Of a stretch of DNA of 64,000 bases, positions 53,531 through 63,130 are shown one piece after another (the first letter of the stretch is position 1; every line of letters begins with the position of its first letter). The notes beneath the pieces were generated by a model, which saw only the letters and a list, made by a program, of their open reading frames with translations, did not search any database and had not been told where the DNA came from. This DNA is from Algoriphagus aestuariicola. GTDB lineage: Bacteria > Bacteroidota > Bacteroidia > Cytophagales > Cyclobacteriaceae. Made by a program: the position numbers and the translations under genes. Location: NCBI RefSeq assembly GCF_017254835.1, contig NZ_JAFKCW010000005.1:62001-126000 (forward strand). The letters run 5' to 3'.

Positions 53531-54388
53531 TCACAAAAACGCCATACTCAGCGTTCCTACCAGCATCAGGATTTTGGCGATTGCACTCAATTGGGTGAAG
53601 TGACGCTTGCGGTCGGCTTGGTAGATTTTCCACATGAACCACATGAAGGCGAGTCCCAAAATGCCGAAGTAGACGAAGAGTACCGGGCTGTTGATCTTGA
53701 AAGTCACCACGAGAATGGAGCAGACAAAGCCAAAGGCAATGAGGAAGATCACTTGCTTCGTTCTTCGAAAGCCAATGACAATGGGTAGTGTTCGGCAACC
53801 ATGCTTGCGGTCTCCGGGCCTGTCTTCGATGTCTTTGATGATCTCTCGAATTAGATTTAGGAAGAACGCGAAGATCGCATAGGTGAGCACCAGCAATTCG
53901 GATTTTTGGTAGTAAAATGCGACCAGATAGACCGAAAGGCCGGTCAGAAAGGCAACCGTCAGATTGCCGACGAAAGGTTCTCTTTTTAGGCGGTTGCTAT
54001 AAATCCAAAGAAGGAAGCAAGCCAGGAAATCGACGGCTGCCACTCGCGGCGCAACGAGCCACCCCAAGCCGATCGCACTGAAGTTGAAGATGGAGTGGAG
54101 GAATAGTACCATCCTCCGTTTGATGCCCTTGCCGACCACGACTTCCTCGGGGCGGTTGACGTAGTCGATCTTGACGTCGTAGTAGTCGTTGATCATGTAG
54201 CCAGCGGCGGTGATGATCACGGTAGAGAGGACCAGTAGATAGAGTCTGTAGTCTTGGAGGACTGGGAGTCCCGCGGCGCTGGTTCGGATCAGAAAATGGG
54301 CAGCCATCAACTGAGTGAATGCCACCAAAAGGAGGTTGATCGGTCTGCTGATCCGGAAAAGTCCCCGAAAAGACAAGGTTCGCTCCAT
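53531..54388 (-). CDS. UbiA family prenyltransferase
   Basis: 285 aa with about eight membrane segments. It carries both aspartate motifs of the family, NDYYDVKIDYVNRP and DIEDRPGDRKHG. These transfer polyprenyl groups to an aromatic or glycerol-phosphate acceptor. The sequence resembles the group annotated in Cytophagales as geranylgeranylglycerol-phosphate geranylgeranyltransferase, but the acceptor is not resolved here. It is separated from proB by 175 bp and probably has its own promoter. Confidence 0.85.
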   Translation of the reverse strand: MERTLSFRGLFRISRPINLLLVAFTQLMAAHFLIRTSAAGLPVLQDYRLYLLVLSTVIITAAGYMINDYYDVKIDYVNRPEEVVVGKGIKRRMVLFLHSIFNFSAIGLGWLVAPRVAAVDFLACFLLWIYSNRLKREPFVGNLTVAFLTGLSVYLVAFYYQKSELLVLTYAIFAFFLNLIREIIKDIEDRPGDRKHGCRTLPIVIGFRRTKQVIFLIAFGFVCSILVVTFKINSPVLFVYFGILGLAFMWFMWKIYQADRKRHFTQLSAIAKILMLVGTLSMAFL

Positions 54389-54536
54389 AGGTTTGGCTTC
54401 AACTGTTAAAAATAGCGGAAAAGTCCAATTGATAGGGAGAAAGGCTTATTCTCTAAGGAAAAATCATTTCTCCTCCATTTTTGCCAGCGATTTTTCTTCA
54501 AATGTTTATCTTGATTCATAAACCCATTAACCGAAA

Positions 54537-55910
54537 ATGATGAAAAGTAAGAAGTTGCAATCCAGAAGGGATTTTATAGCAAAGACAGGAGGGGCTTTGG
54601 CAGGCTCGATGTTTATCCATCCGGTAGCGGAGGCCTTAAGTTTGTTTGACAGACCTGGGGAAAAGATGAAGCTGGCGCTGGTCGGTACAGGAGTTCGGGG
54701 CTTGTCTATGTGGGGGAGAGATGTGGTCAGAGCCTATGCAGACCAGATTGAATTCGTGGGATTGGCCGATAAGAACGAAGGTAGGCTACAGTATGGAAAA
54801 TCCTTCATGGGGGTAAGTTGCCCTACTTTTTTGGATACTGACCAGATGCTGAGGGAAGCTAAGCCCGATGTGTTGATCGTGACTACCATGGATTCGACAC
54901 ATCATGAGTTTATCGTCAAAGGACTCATGGCTGGGATGAATGTCATTTCGGAAAAGCCCATGACCACGGACGAAAAGAAGATGCAGGCCATCTTGGATGC
55001 GGAGAAGAAATCCGGAAAAAAGCTCATCGTCACTTTTAACTATCGGTATTCACCTCACCGCCAAAAGTTGTTTGAGCTCCTTCGCGCTGGGGAAATCGGC
55101 ACAATTACCTCCGTGGATTTTCATTGGTACCTCGATACTTCGCATGGGGCCGATTATTTCAGGAGATGGCATGGACAGCGGGAGTACAGTGGAACCTTGC
55201 TGGTCCATAAGTCTACCCATCATTTTGACTTGCTCAACTGGTGGCTGGACTCAGATCCAGAGGAAGTGTATGCCTACGGCCAGTTGGAGTTTTATGGGAA
55301 AAATGGGCCATTCCGGCATACCACCTGCCGTGGTTGCCCACATGCGTCGAACTGTGATTTTTATTGGGATATCACCAAAAGCGCGCACCTAACCAAGCTC
55401 TACGTCGACAACGAGAAGTACGATGGCTATCATCGTGACGGCTGTGTGTTTCGAGAGGAAATAGACATCTATGATAAGATGGCTGTGCAGATCCGCTATA
55501 AAAACAAGGTGCAGGTCAGCTACAGCCTCACAACCTATTCACCCTACGAGGGCTACCGAATCGCCTTCAACGGGACCAAAGGACGCTTGGAAGCTTGGAT
55601 AAAGGAAAGCCAGCCATGGGAGGAAAAAGATGCCGATGAGATTCACCTGACCAAGAACTTTGGAGAGCGTGAGATCATCACCATTCCTCACGGCGGCGGC
55701 GGTCACGGCGGTGGGGATACTCGGCTAAAGGACAAGCTGTTCAAAGACCCGAACGCCGCCGACCCCTGGAGACAATCCGCGGGAAGTCGGGATGGGGCGA
55801 TGTCTTGCCTGATTGGGATTGCGGCAAGGCATTCGATCGAACAGGCCAAGCCGATCAGAATTCAAGACTTGACGGACATTCCCTTGAAAGAATCGGGAAG
55901 GGGAGTCTAA
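54537..55910 (+). CDS. Gfo/Idh/MocA family oxidoreductase with Tat-like leader
   Basis: 457 aa. The leader (SRRDFIAKTGGALAGSMF) is Tat-type. The NAD(P) motif KLALVGTGVRGLS and the EKP motif VISEKPMTTD are present. The C-terminal half has the long substrate domain (FNYRYSPHRQKLFEL) and a glycine-rich stretch (HGGGGHGGGDTRL). The length and leader match the exported GH109-like group (alpha-N-acetylgalactosaminidase-type) as well as ordinary Gfo/Idh/MocA dehydrogenases; I cannot choose between glycoside hydrolase and dehydrogenase roles. Confidence 0.83.
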   Translation: MMKSKKLQSRRDFIAKTGGALAGSMFIHPVAEALSLFDRPGEKMKLALVGTGVRGLSMWGRDVVRAYADQIEFVGLADKNEGRLQYGKSFMGVSCPTFLDTDQMLREAKPDVLIVTTMDSTHHEFIVKGLMAGMNVISEKPMTTDEKKMQAILDAEKKSGKKLIVTFNYRYSPHRQKLFELLRAGEIGTITSVDFHWYLDTSHGADYFRRWHGQREYSGTLLVHKSTHHFDLLNWWLDSDPEEVYAYGQLEFYGKNGPFRHTTCRGCPHASNCDFYWDITKSAHLTKLYVDNEKYDGYHRDGCVFREEIDIYDKMAVQIRYKNKVQVSYSLTTYSPYEGYRIAFNGTKGRLEAWIKESQPWEEKDADEIHLTKNFGEREIITIPHGGGGHGGGDTRLKDKLFKDPNAADPWRQSAGSRDGAMSCLIGIAARHSIEQAKPIRIQDLTDIPLKESGRGV

Positions 55911-55923
55911 AGGCGAAAGATGG

Positions 55924-55961
55924 AGCCCCATTTCTTTTCTGAAATGGGGCTATTTTTTTTC
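55924..55961 (+). terminator. Terminator between convergent oxidoreductase and esterase genes
   Basis: The stem agccccatttc / gaaatggggct (loop ttttct) is followed by a long T run, 14 bp after the oxidoreductase stop codon. Confidence 0.85.
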
Positions 55962-55970
55962 CTTCGTAAA

Positions 55971-57038
55971 TCAGTTCTCAAAGTTTAGGTAGAAATCAAA
56001 AAAGGGAAGCATTTGTTGGGGGATCCTTCCATCCTGCGTATAGATGTCACTGGTGTGGGTGCCTATGTATTCCTCCGCAAAATGCTTGACGCCCACATTT
56101 TCAAGTCTTTGACTAAACATCTGACACATTTGGGTGAACCTCTCTCCAGAGTTTCTTCCCCAATCCAGCTTGATGGCTTTGAGCTTTTTTAGGTTTTCCA
56201 GATTTTCATCGATCATGTGAACCGGCATATTTGCATGCCATTTTTCAAGTATTTCTGGATGTACGATCAGCTCTTCACCCCAGTATTCAAAAGGCAAATC
56301 GCAATAAAAAGGAGGCTTGTTAGGGTTGGGTGACCAAGACCGGCCAAAGGCAATAATGACTTTTCCAAAATAGCTTTTGTTTACTTCTTCCATCGATTTT
56401 AGTCGGGATAGCTCCTTGAAAGTGTCTGAATTGGGACCGTATTCTCTGACAATGGTCAGCGCGCCTGGACTTAAAGCATAAACAGAACTAAATGTGTCTG
56501 GGTGATGCATGGCGATTTTCAGGGCTCCATAGCCACCCATGCTATGTCCGGTGATTCCTCTACTTTCCTTAGTAGCTATCGTTCGGTAGTTTTCGTCGAT
56601 GAACTTTACCAGTTCTATCGCAGTGAAGTCCTCCCATTTGCCGAAAATCTCCGAGTTGCTGTAGAAGCTGCCTTCGTAGCTGGTTTTTTCATCAGGAATG
56701 ACAACGATAACAGGCCGGATTTTTTTGGTGGAAATGGCAAAATCAAGGAGAGGCGCCATGAAATTGAGCATGGTGTCGTCCCCCATGAATCCATGCAGAA
56801 AGTAAATGACTGGGTAGCTATGGGTAGAGGATTCGTATCCGGGAGGGAGATAGATGGACGCATTTCGATTCGGATTTTCTCCCATAGGATTGATTAGTGC
56901 CTGGGATTGAATTTGAGTTTGGACGACTTTTCCTTTCGAGATCTGTCCCAGTGTGGGAACCAGAAAAGAGATGAAGAACAACATCAATAGCAGGACTTTG
57001 ACCCTGCTGGCAATAGATTTATGGCTTGGCTTATTCAT
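55971..57038 (-). CDS. Secreted alpha/beta-hydrolase esterase (esterase D-like)
   Basis: 355 aa with an N-terminal export segment (about 14-33). The nucleophile elbow is GHSMGGYGALKIA, and the oxyanion-type motif IYFLHGFMGD occurs near residue 80. It resembles the putative esterase/S-formylglutathione hydrolase group, but this exported form more likely acts on extracellular esters. Its start overlaps the nitrilase stop by 8 bp, so the two are one transcript and probably one pathway, whose substrate is unknown. Confidence 0.83.
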   Translation of the reverse strand: MNKPSHKSIASRVKVLLLMLFFISFLVPTLGQISKGKVVQTQIQSQALINPMGENPNRNASIYLPPGYESSTHSYPVIYFLHGFMGDDTMLNFMAPLLDFAISTKKIRPVIVVIPDEKTSYEGSFYSNSEIFGKWEDFTAIELVKFIDENYRTIATKESRGITGHSMGGYGALKIAMHHPDTFSSVYALSPGALTIVREYGPNSDTFKELSRLKSMEEVNKSYFGKVIIAFGRSWSPNPNKPPFYCDLPFEYWGEELIVHPEILEKWHANMPVHMIDENLENLKKLKAIKLDWGRNSGERFTQMCQMFSQRLENVGVKHFAEEYIGTHTSDIYTQDGRIPQQMLPFFDFYLNFEN

Positions 57039-57984
57039 AATCGACCGATTTGAGTCTGGTTCTGTTTACGCCTAATTTCAATACATCCGGCCGGGAGTAA
57101 TGTCCTACAGCGTCAAAGTTTTGCCTTTCCTCCAAAACTCGATTAAAATCCAGTGTTTCGAATAGGAGGCCTTCCTTGCCAGCTTGAGGTTCTAAAATCC
57201 ATTTTCCATTTGGTCCTGCGATGCAGCTGCCTCCGTCCGCCAATACATCTGGACAGTTTTCCAGGATATAATCGAGGTGGGGAGTGTTGGTAGGAAAGTC
57301 CGCTTTTCGCATCAGACTAGATACGGAGATGACAAAAGAGCGGCTCTCCTGCGCGATCATTCGCGTGATGTTTTCGGTATTCCGAACGGCACCTGGCCAG
57401 ACGGCGACATGCAGGTTTTCTCCCAAACCATATAGGGCAGTTCGAGCGAGAGGCATCCAATTTTCCCAGCAATTGAGTCCGCCAACAGTAAATTCCTTGA
57501 GGGGATGGACCTGCAAGCCGTGTCCGTCTCCGGGAGACCAGGTCAGGCGCTCTTCGTAGGTGGGTTGCAATTTGCGATGAACAGAGCAGATTTTTCCCTC
57601 AGAATTGATGAATACAAGCGAGCAGTACAGGCTGTGACCTCCTCGATCCAAGGGGCGCTCAATGATCCCGAGATAAACTGCAAGTTTATTTTTCTTTGCC
57701 AAAGTTTGGATTTCAGAAAGGTCGTCCCTTTCAATCTGGAGCGCATTTCGAGCGTAGTGGGCGTGGATTTCTTTTTGAATGCGATCGTCCCAAGCCGATG
57801 CTTGGGTGATCGAAAGCCACCAGGGGTAGCCAGGTACCAGACCTTCCCCAAATACGATGAGTTCGGCATCAGCTTTGGCTGCCTCGAGGATGGAAGTTTT
57901 CACTTTGGCCAGAGTAGCGGCTTTGTCCAGCCAGACGGGAGAAATTTGGGCCAGAGCGATTTTCAACTTGGGATCTACGGGCAT
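57031..57984 (-). CDS. Nitrilase (carbon-nitrogen hydrolase family)
   Basis: 317 aa. The catalytic triad is visible: E47 (VFGEGLVPGY), K138 (HRKLQPTYEER) and C172 (GGLNCWENWMPLAR). The HRKLxPTxxERxxW form around the lysine is characteristic of true nitrilases rather than amidases. No signal peptide is seen, so it is cytoplasmic. It converts nitriles to acids and ammonia and is coupled to the exported esterase by an 8-bp overlap. Confidence 0.9.
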   Translation of the reverse strand: MPVDPKLKIALAQISPVWLDKAATLAKVKTSILEAAKADAELIVFGEGLVPGYPWWLSITQASAWDDRIQKEIHAHYARNALQIERDDLSEIQTLAKKNKLAVYLGIIERPLDRGGHSLYCSLVFINSEGKICSVHRKLQPTYEERLTWSPGDGHGLQVHPLKEFTVGGLNCWENWMPLARTALYGLGENLHVAVWPGAVRNTENITRMIAQESRSFVISVSSLMRKADFPTNTPHLDYILENCPDVLADGGSCIAGPNGKWILEPQAGKEGLLFETLDFNRVLEERQNFDAVGHYSRPDVLKLGVNRTRLKSVDYE

Positions 57985-58047
57985 GGGAATAAATATAGTC
58001 GGAATTAGAAACTCAAGTGAATATCCTGCTCGGGATTTGTTGAGGGC

Positions 58048-58082
58048 AAAAAAAAGCGGTCTCTACGAAACCGCCCTTTTTG
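58048..58082 (-). terminator. Intrinsic terminator after the ROK gene
   Basis: On the minus strand, gggcggt...accgct forms a stem followed by ttttttttgcc. It lies 26 bp after the stop codon. Confidence 0.7.
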
Positions 58083-58108
58083 ACTAACTAAACCAACTTT
58101 AATGTTTT

Positions 58109-58969
58109 TCAGACTTCGACCATATCTTTTTCCGTATCCACCAAGGCAACGGCTCCGTGGATTGCCGTTTCGTCGAGTTCGGAGATAAGAATTTTCAAGT
58201 TTTGCAATACGGTGGGATAGGCAAAAGTCTCCAATGTCTTGAACAGGGATTTTTTGAACAGAGGGAATGTCTTCCGTATAGATCCTCCGAGCACAATGGC
58301 CTCAGGTGCCAGTCCATACATGATCATCTTGAGGAGCTCGCCGAGGTGGCGTCCGAACTCGTCAAAGGCTTGGATCGCCTGTGGATCTCCGGCCAATGCT
58401 TGCTTTGCAAGAGCTTTCGGCTTGCTCTTATACACATTGTGAAAGAATTTTCCGCTGCAATAGTATTCGTAATTGTGCTCAAGATAGGGGGCGCTGCACC
58501 ATTCTCCAGCGGCGGAGAACATTCCGGAATAAAGATGACCGTTGATCACTATGCCACCGCCTACGCCGGTTCCCAGCGTGATGCCCACCAAGTTTTTATA
58601 AGGTTTTCCGACCCCATATTTATGTACGCCAATGGCAAAGCAGTTCGCGTCATTGTTTACGAAAACCGGCTTGGAAAAGCGCCCGGTGAGAAACTTTTTA
58701 AGCTCCACATGTTGGAATGAGGGGATATTTGCCAAGCCCAGCACAATCCCTTCGCGGGAATCCACCAGTCCGGGGATTCCGATTCCAATACCCACGAAGT
58801 CATAGGCGGAATAGGAGTCAATAAACGTGGCAATGGTCTCGAGGATATACTCCTTGCTTTCCATCGCAGGGGTGGGTACAGAGCGAATGTCTTCGAGATG
58901 TCCTTTGACCAGAACCCCGCCTTTGATGCTGGTTCCTCCGATATCCAGTCCTAAAATGGCTTTTTCCAT
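58109..58969 (-). CDS. ROK family sugar kinase
   Basis: 286 aa from the ATG at 58969. The phosphate motif LDIGGTSIKGGV (8-19), the catalytic aspartate D107 in NNDANCFAIG, and GTGVGGGI are clear. The usual ROK zinc motif CxCGxxGCxE is replaced by CSAPYLEHNYEYYCSG, so the zinc site is not canonical. It lies 97 bp downstream of the NagB-PIG-L gene on the same strand, which suggests phosphorylation of glucosamine, GlcNAc or glucose. The substrate is inferred. Confidence 0.88.
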   Translation of the reverse strand: MEKAILGLDIGGTSIKGGVLVKGHLEDIRSVPTPAMESKEYILETIATFIDSYSAYDFVGIGIGIPGLVDSREGIVLGLANIPSFQHVELKKFLTGRFSKPVFVNNDANCFAIGVHKYGVGKPYKNLVGITLGTGVGGGIVINGHLYSGMFSAAGEWCSAPYLEHNYEYYCSGKFFHNVYKSKPKALAKQALAGDPQAIQAFDEFGRHLGELLKMIMYGLAPEAIVLGGSIRKTFPLFKKSLFKTLETFAYPTVLQNLKILISELDETAIHGAVALVDTEKDMVEV

Positions 58970-59066
58970 TCGCAATAGTCTAATAATCTTTGATGATAGA
59001 TTTAACGCAGAAAGCCGCCGGAAACTTCCCGGTCGCTTTCTCCATAGGTTTGTGAGCGTCGAGGGT

Positions 59067-61394
59067 TTATAGCATCCCTTCGATGGATTTCTCCAGTTCT
59101 CTTGCCGTAGCCAAAAACTCGTCCACGCTCATGTCTCTGAAAAAGATCAGGCCATGGCTGGCTCTTACTTTTGCCCGCTCATGCAGGTAGAAGTAGTTTT
59201 TGCCCAGCAAAAGTTGTATGTCGTTGAGCTGTCCTACCCAAGTACGTTTAGCCACGGTGCTAAACTTGCCGTTGTGGGCATAGCTTGGGAAAGATGCATT
59301 GACTTGGCTCAGGTAGCAGTTGGAGAATGAGTCCTCCATCACTGACATGTCTCCGAGCGAAACTGGCACGATCACGTTGGCCTCGTGTGGCTCAAACTTG
59401 AACCAGACGTTTCTATAGCCTATGATGCGCAGATTGCTAGTGTCATGTTCTTTGCCCCACTGCTTCACCGCTTCCGCCGTCGCCTGTAGCACTTTGTAGT
59501 GGGTGTCAGGTCCAGATCCTTCCGGATCCAGCGTCAAGCTAATTTTTGTAGGTTTAATCTTACGGAACATTTCCACGATCGGTTCCACGTCGCGATTTTT
59601 GTCCGGCTGCTCGGTGAAAATATCGCCAGTGTAGAAGCCCAGTCTGAGGTGGTGCACGTTTTTCACTTGCACACCAAAGTGCGCCCATACCAACTCTTCC
59701 TCAAACTCGCGGATCATGCCTTTCAGCTTCTGGATCTTGGCGGGGTTTTTCTCCCCATCGTAGGAATTTTTCAGGATGCTGATGACATCGTTGATGGTTT
59801 CGCGTAGCTGGGTTTTATTTTTCACACCGTACACAATCACGAGCGCTCGTACTACCCTGTGACAGAGGCCTCGCTTGCGGGCATCGGGATTTTCGGAAGC
59901 GACATTGGTCAGGAAGTGATAGACGTCCTTGTCGGTCTTTAGGCTGTAGCCTACCTCAAAAAAGTCTTCGAAGTTGACCATCTGGATCTTGCCTTCGTCC
60001 AACAGTTTCTTGGTGGTCTGTAGGGTGTCGATCACAAATGTGTTCGTCACTGCGGTAAAGCCGGAAGTCAACACCGAGAAGTGCGCCTCATTGGTAGGTT
60101 CGTTGAGCTGATTGGTGATGTGCGGTAGTATGCCTAGGGAAATGTCGTCGTGGTGTGGACCAGTATGGAGAAGCACTTCGTTGCTTTCCTGTTCCAATCC
60201 CTTTGCCAATTTGGCCTCGGCAGCTTTCATCACCTGATTGACGGTGTCTTCGTTGAGTCCCGGAATCAGCTTGGTGTATTTGTCAGCTTTGAGATCTTCG
60301 ATTTTGATTCTGTGACCATATTTATTCAGCTTTTTGCAAAGCTCGAGTACGGCTCGTTCGGTTTTTTCAAATGTCCACTCGCCTTTTTGATAGTAGGCGT
60401 CCATGGAGTCCGTCAACTTTACGGCAGCACCTTTGGTAAGATAGAAACGACCGTTTTTCAGTTTTTGGAGTACTGTAGCCGGATAGACATTGTTCAAAGG
60501 AGTCTCCAAAGAGTCCTTCACGATACCCGCTTTCGCTTCGCCTGCAGCGATGATGATGCCCACCGCTTCGGGATTGTACACGATCGTGTCCAGACCTATG
60601 GTGATGACCAGTCTGTTGGCAGATACCTCGATGCCACCCAAATCTCCAGCCGCTACCGCTTGGGTTTCGAAGTTGGTGTCCGTCAGACGGGTGACAGAAA
60701 AGATATGCGAGCCTCTCGTGTTAAAGGCAATATGCCCGTCTGGGCCGATGCCGCCAAGGAAAAAGCCGATGCCCCCTTTATCACGGATGCGCTGCTCGTA
60801 CTCACCGCACCACTGGTCTATCATGTAGATGGATTTCTGTTGGATTTTCTCGAGATCATTTATTGGATCACGGAATCTGAGCGAAAGGTCCACTTTCAGG
60901 TCCGGGAATACCTGGCTGAAGTGAAGGCCGTCCGCCAGCGGGATCTCGTCCGAATTGATCAGGATCGCCTTTTCTTTGGAAAGCCCAAAACCCTGGATAT
61001 AGAATTTGTTGACGTAGTCGTAGAAGCTGTTGTGCTGCTTGGAAGAAATAGGATAGAATTCATCGATCTGCACAAATGTCAAATCCTTCAACACCGGCTT
61101 CTTTGTAGATCCCAGCCCGTGCTTTTCCCGAACTTCCTTGCCTTTTTTGGTGTCCCAATTTTCCAGGAGGTATTGGGTCCACTTGATGAAAAATTCCGGG
61201 GTTTTGCCCGTTGGCAAGCTGATGACTCCCTCTGGATTGGCCGCGGCCCATTCCAAAAAGCGGCAGGCCGTAAGCAGCCCTAGCTTTGGAAAGTTGTCAA
61301 CCGTGAGATAGGGGATCAGGGTCGAGATTTTGTCTACTCCGGATTCGGCAAGAAATGCTTTTTCAACTTCGGAGAGGGGATACTTACTGAGCAT
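59067..61394 (-). CDS. Glucosamine-6-phosphate deaminase fused to a PIG-L-like deacetylase domain
   Basis: 775 aa from the ATG at 61394 (MLSKYPLSEVEKAFL); 30 extra upstream residues are not conserved in type. The NagB domain (about 20-385) has LPTGKTPE (60-67), VQIDEFYP (108-115) and GIGPDGHIAFN (215-225). The C-terminal domain (about 405-690) carries HTGPHHDDISLG (410-421), the PIG-L-type HPDD zinc/deacetylase motif. Such fusions are known in Bacteroidota. A single protein could deacetylate an N-acetylglucosaminyl compound and deaminate glucosamine-6-phosphate to fructose-6-phosphate. It is likely co-transcribed with the ROK kinase. Confidence 0.88.
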   Translation of the reverse strand: MLSKYPLSEVEKAFLAESGVDKISTLIPYLTVDNFPKLGLLTACRFLEWAAANPEGVISLPTGKTPEFFIKWTQYLLENWDTKKGKEVREKHGLGSTKKPVLKDLTFVQIDEFYPISSKQHNSFYDYVNKFYIQGFGLSKEKAILINSDEIPLADGLHFSQVFPDLKVDLSLRFRDPINDLEKIQQKSIYMIDQWCGEYEQRIRDKGGIGFFLGGIGPDGHIAFNTRGSHIFSVTRLTDTNFETQAVAAGDLGGIEVSANRLVITIGLDTIVYNPEAVGIIIAAGEAKAGIVKDSLETPLNNVYPATVLQKLKNGRFYLTKGAAVKLTDSMDAYYQKGEWTFEKTERAVLELCKKLNKYGHRIKIEDLKADKYTKLIPGLNEDTVNQVMKAAEAKLAKGLEQESNEVLLHTGPHHDDISLGILPHITNQLNEPTNEAHFSVLTSGFTAVTNTFVIDTLQTTKKLLDEGKIQMVNFEDFFEVGYSLKTDKDVYHFLTNVASENPDARKRGLCHRVVRALVIVYGVKNKTQLRETINDVISILKNSYDGEKNPAKIQKLKGMIREFEEELVWAHFGVQVKNVHHLRLGFYTGDIFTEQPDKNRDVEPIVEMFRKIKPTKISLTLDPEGSGPDTHYKVLQATAEAVKQWGKEHDTSNLRIIGYRNVWFKFEPHEANVIVPVSLGDMSVMEDSFSNCYLSQVNASFPSYAHNGKFSTVAKRTWVGQLNDIQLLLGKNYFYLHERAKVRASHGLIFFRDMSVDEFLATARELEKSIEGML

Positions 61395-61636
61395 ACTGGT
61401 GAGACAGTTTAGTGATGTAAGATTTATTGTTTTGAGATTCGCGATTTCCAAACATTCCGCAGAAGCCGAATTCTCTTCCGCCAAATTAAATATTGTAAAG
61501 AACAGTCGTGCCGAATTTTAATGAAGATCCATTTTAGTTTCCGGCAAATTATTCTTTAAGACAAAAATAAAAAAGTTCGGTAAATAAAAAATAACTTTTA
61601 TAAAAAATTTATGAAAGTATTTCCGAGACGCAGAAA

Positions 61637-63091
61637 TTATAGGCTTCGGGTAAATGAGATTTTTATTCTGGCTTGGAATTCTTCGATAACTTTAAAAATC
61701 TCAATGAGGGTGACTTGTTGTACTTTGGTCAGGTCTTTCAGCTTGAGGTAGTTTTTCGGTTTGCGATTTTGATCCAGGATGGAGTGGGATTGGTATTCCA
61801 GCCGCAAGCCCATCAGGTAGTCAAATGCATGAATCAGTTCTTGGGCTTCCTTTGCGTTAAATACCCCTTTCTCCTTTAGGGAATTGATCCTATCGGTGGT
61901 GTTGGTGTCTGCGATTCTATACTTCAGGGCATAGACTCTAGCCAAGTCTACAATTGGCCGCATGGTTTGCTTGAGATTGAGCTGCTTTTCCCCGTCAATC
62001 TCCTCGCTCCTGATTTTTCGGAAAAACGTCAGTGGGGCTTGGTACTGCAGCGCATTGCGTCCGAGATTGATGAAGAAGCGCTCTGGGGCGTTCACCAACA
62101 ATTCCCCCATGTACTCCTGGAGCTCATTCAAAAGCTGGAATTCTCCGAAGATGGCCCGGCAATCGAAGAAGGTCGAGTAGTTCATGGCGGTTTCTTGCGA
62201 TGCGTCGGAGATCCAGGCGTCATAGTTGCGCTTCCAGTGGGATAGGGAATGCGTCCACTTGGGGTTCATGGCCATTAGCTCGCCTTCGCAAAAGACGATT
62301 CCTATGCCGTCCAAGGCTGTCGATACCCGAGTCGCAAATTCAAGAAAGTAAGCCCTGACTTCTTCGCGGTGCTCATTGGCCCGGTCTTCGTAGATGATCG
62401 CATTGTCCTGGTCGGTTTTGAGGGTGAGTTCTCCCCTCCCTTCGCTGCCCAAGACGAAAAAGACAAATTTTGCCGGCGCAGGGCCTATTTCTTTGAATAC
62501 CCGCTCGATGACCCGCTGGGTTATCGTGTCAGCTACCGTGGTGATGATCTGATTGACCAAAGCGGCCTTCATCCCCCGGCTGATCAACAGGTGTATGAGT
62601 TGGGGCATTTGGGCCCATTTGTTGGCTAGTTCGGTGATTTGCCTGGCTTCTTTTACAGATTGGATAAACATGAAAGGCCCCTGGCTCTGCTCGGTGAGGA
62701 CTTTTGTCCTGCTAATCCAGCCAAGGAATCCTTCGTCATTTTTGACCAATAAGTAGCGGGCTTTGGTTTGGAACATCAGAAGGAGAGCTTCTACCAAGGA
62801 TGCCTCTGGTGAGATGCTGACCAGGTCTGACTCCATGATGCGGCTGACTGGAAGGGCTGTGGAAAGTCCCACGGCCAAAACCTTGTCCCGAAGGGTCAGG
62901 TCGGTGATGTATCCGATGATTTCTTCGTTGGAAGCCCCTATAAAAAGACAGCTGACCTGTTCTCTGGTCATTTTTTCCGCGCAATTCTTGATCGGCTCGT
63001 CAGGGGAAGCCAGGCGAATACTCCTGACGTTCAGTTCTTGGATCCTTTTGGAATAAAACTGTTCGGATACAAAAGAGCCAGGTGTATGCAT
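61637..63091 (-). CDS. CBS-pair and DUF294-type nucleotidyltransferase-like protein
   Basis: 484 aa from the ATG at 63091. A CBS pair (about 15-135, VRSIRLASPDEPIKNCAEKM; VSRIMESDLVSISPEASLVE) is followed by a DUF294 GlnD-like nucleotidyltransferase core (GSEGRGELTLKTDQDNAII, about 215-233) and a C-terminal helical domain. The CBS pair probably senses an adenine nucleotide. In related bacteria such proteins often sit beside a DNA polymerase III epsilon-type exonuclease; here none is adjacent. The target of any nucleotidyl transfer is unknown. The 242 bases upstream of the NagB gene (61395-61636) hold nothing recognisable. Confidence 0.85.
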   Translation of the reverse strand: MHTPGSFVSEQFYSKRIQELNVRSIRLASPDEPIKNCAEKMTREQVSCLFIGASNEEIIGYITDLTLRDKVLAVGLSTALPVSRIMESDLVSISPEASLVEALLLMFQTKARYLLVKNDEGFLGWISRTKVLTEQSQGPFMFIQSVKEARQITELANKWAQMPQLIHLLISRGMKAALVNQIITTVADTITQRVIERVFKEIGPAPAKFVFFVLGSEGRGELTLKTDQDNAIIYEDRANEHREEVRAYFLEFATRVSTALDGIGIVFCEGELMAMNPKWTHSLSHWKRNYDAWISDASQETAMNYSTFFDCRAIFGEFQLLNELQEYMGELLVNAPERFFINLGRNALQYQAPLTFFRKIRSEEIDGEKQLNLKQTMRPIVDLARVYALKYRIADTNTTDRINSLKEKGVFNAKEAQELIHAFDYLMGLRLEYQSHSILDQNRKPKNYLKLKDLTKVQQVTLIEIFKVIEEFQARIKISFTRSL

Positions 63092-63130
63092 GGAATGAAA
63101 ATACAAAAAGAGTTCAGGTTTCCCTTGGCC

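Noticed and set aside
60150-61283. Long open frame (377 codons) on the plus strand opposite the NagB-PIG-L gene
   Set aside because: It lies wholly antisense to a clear, conserved gene, has no recognisable domain, and is the type of shadow frame expected from biased codon use.
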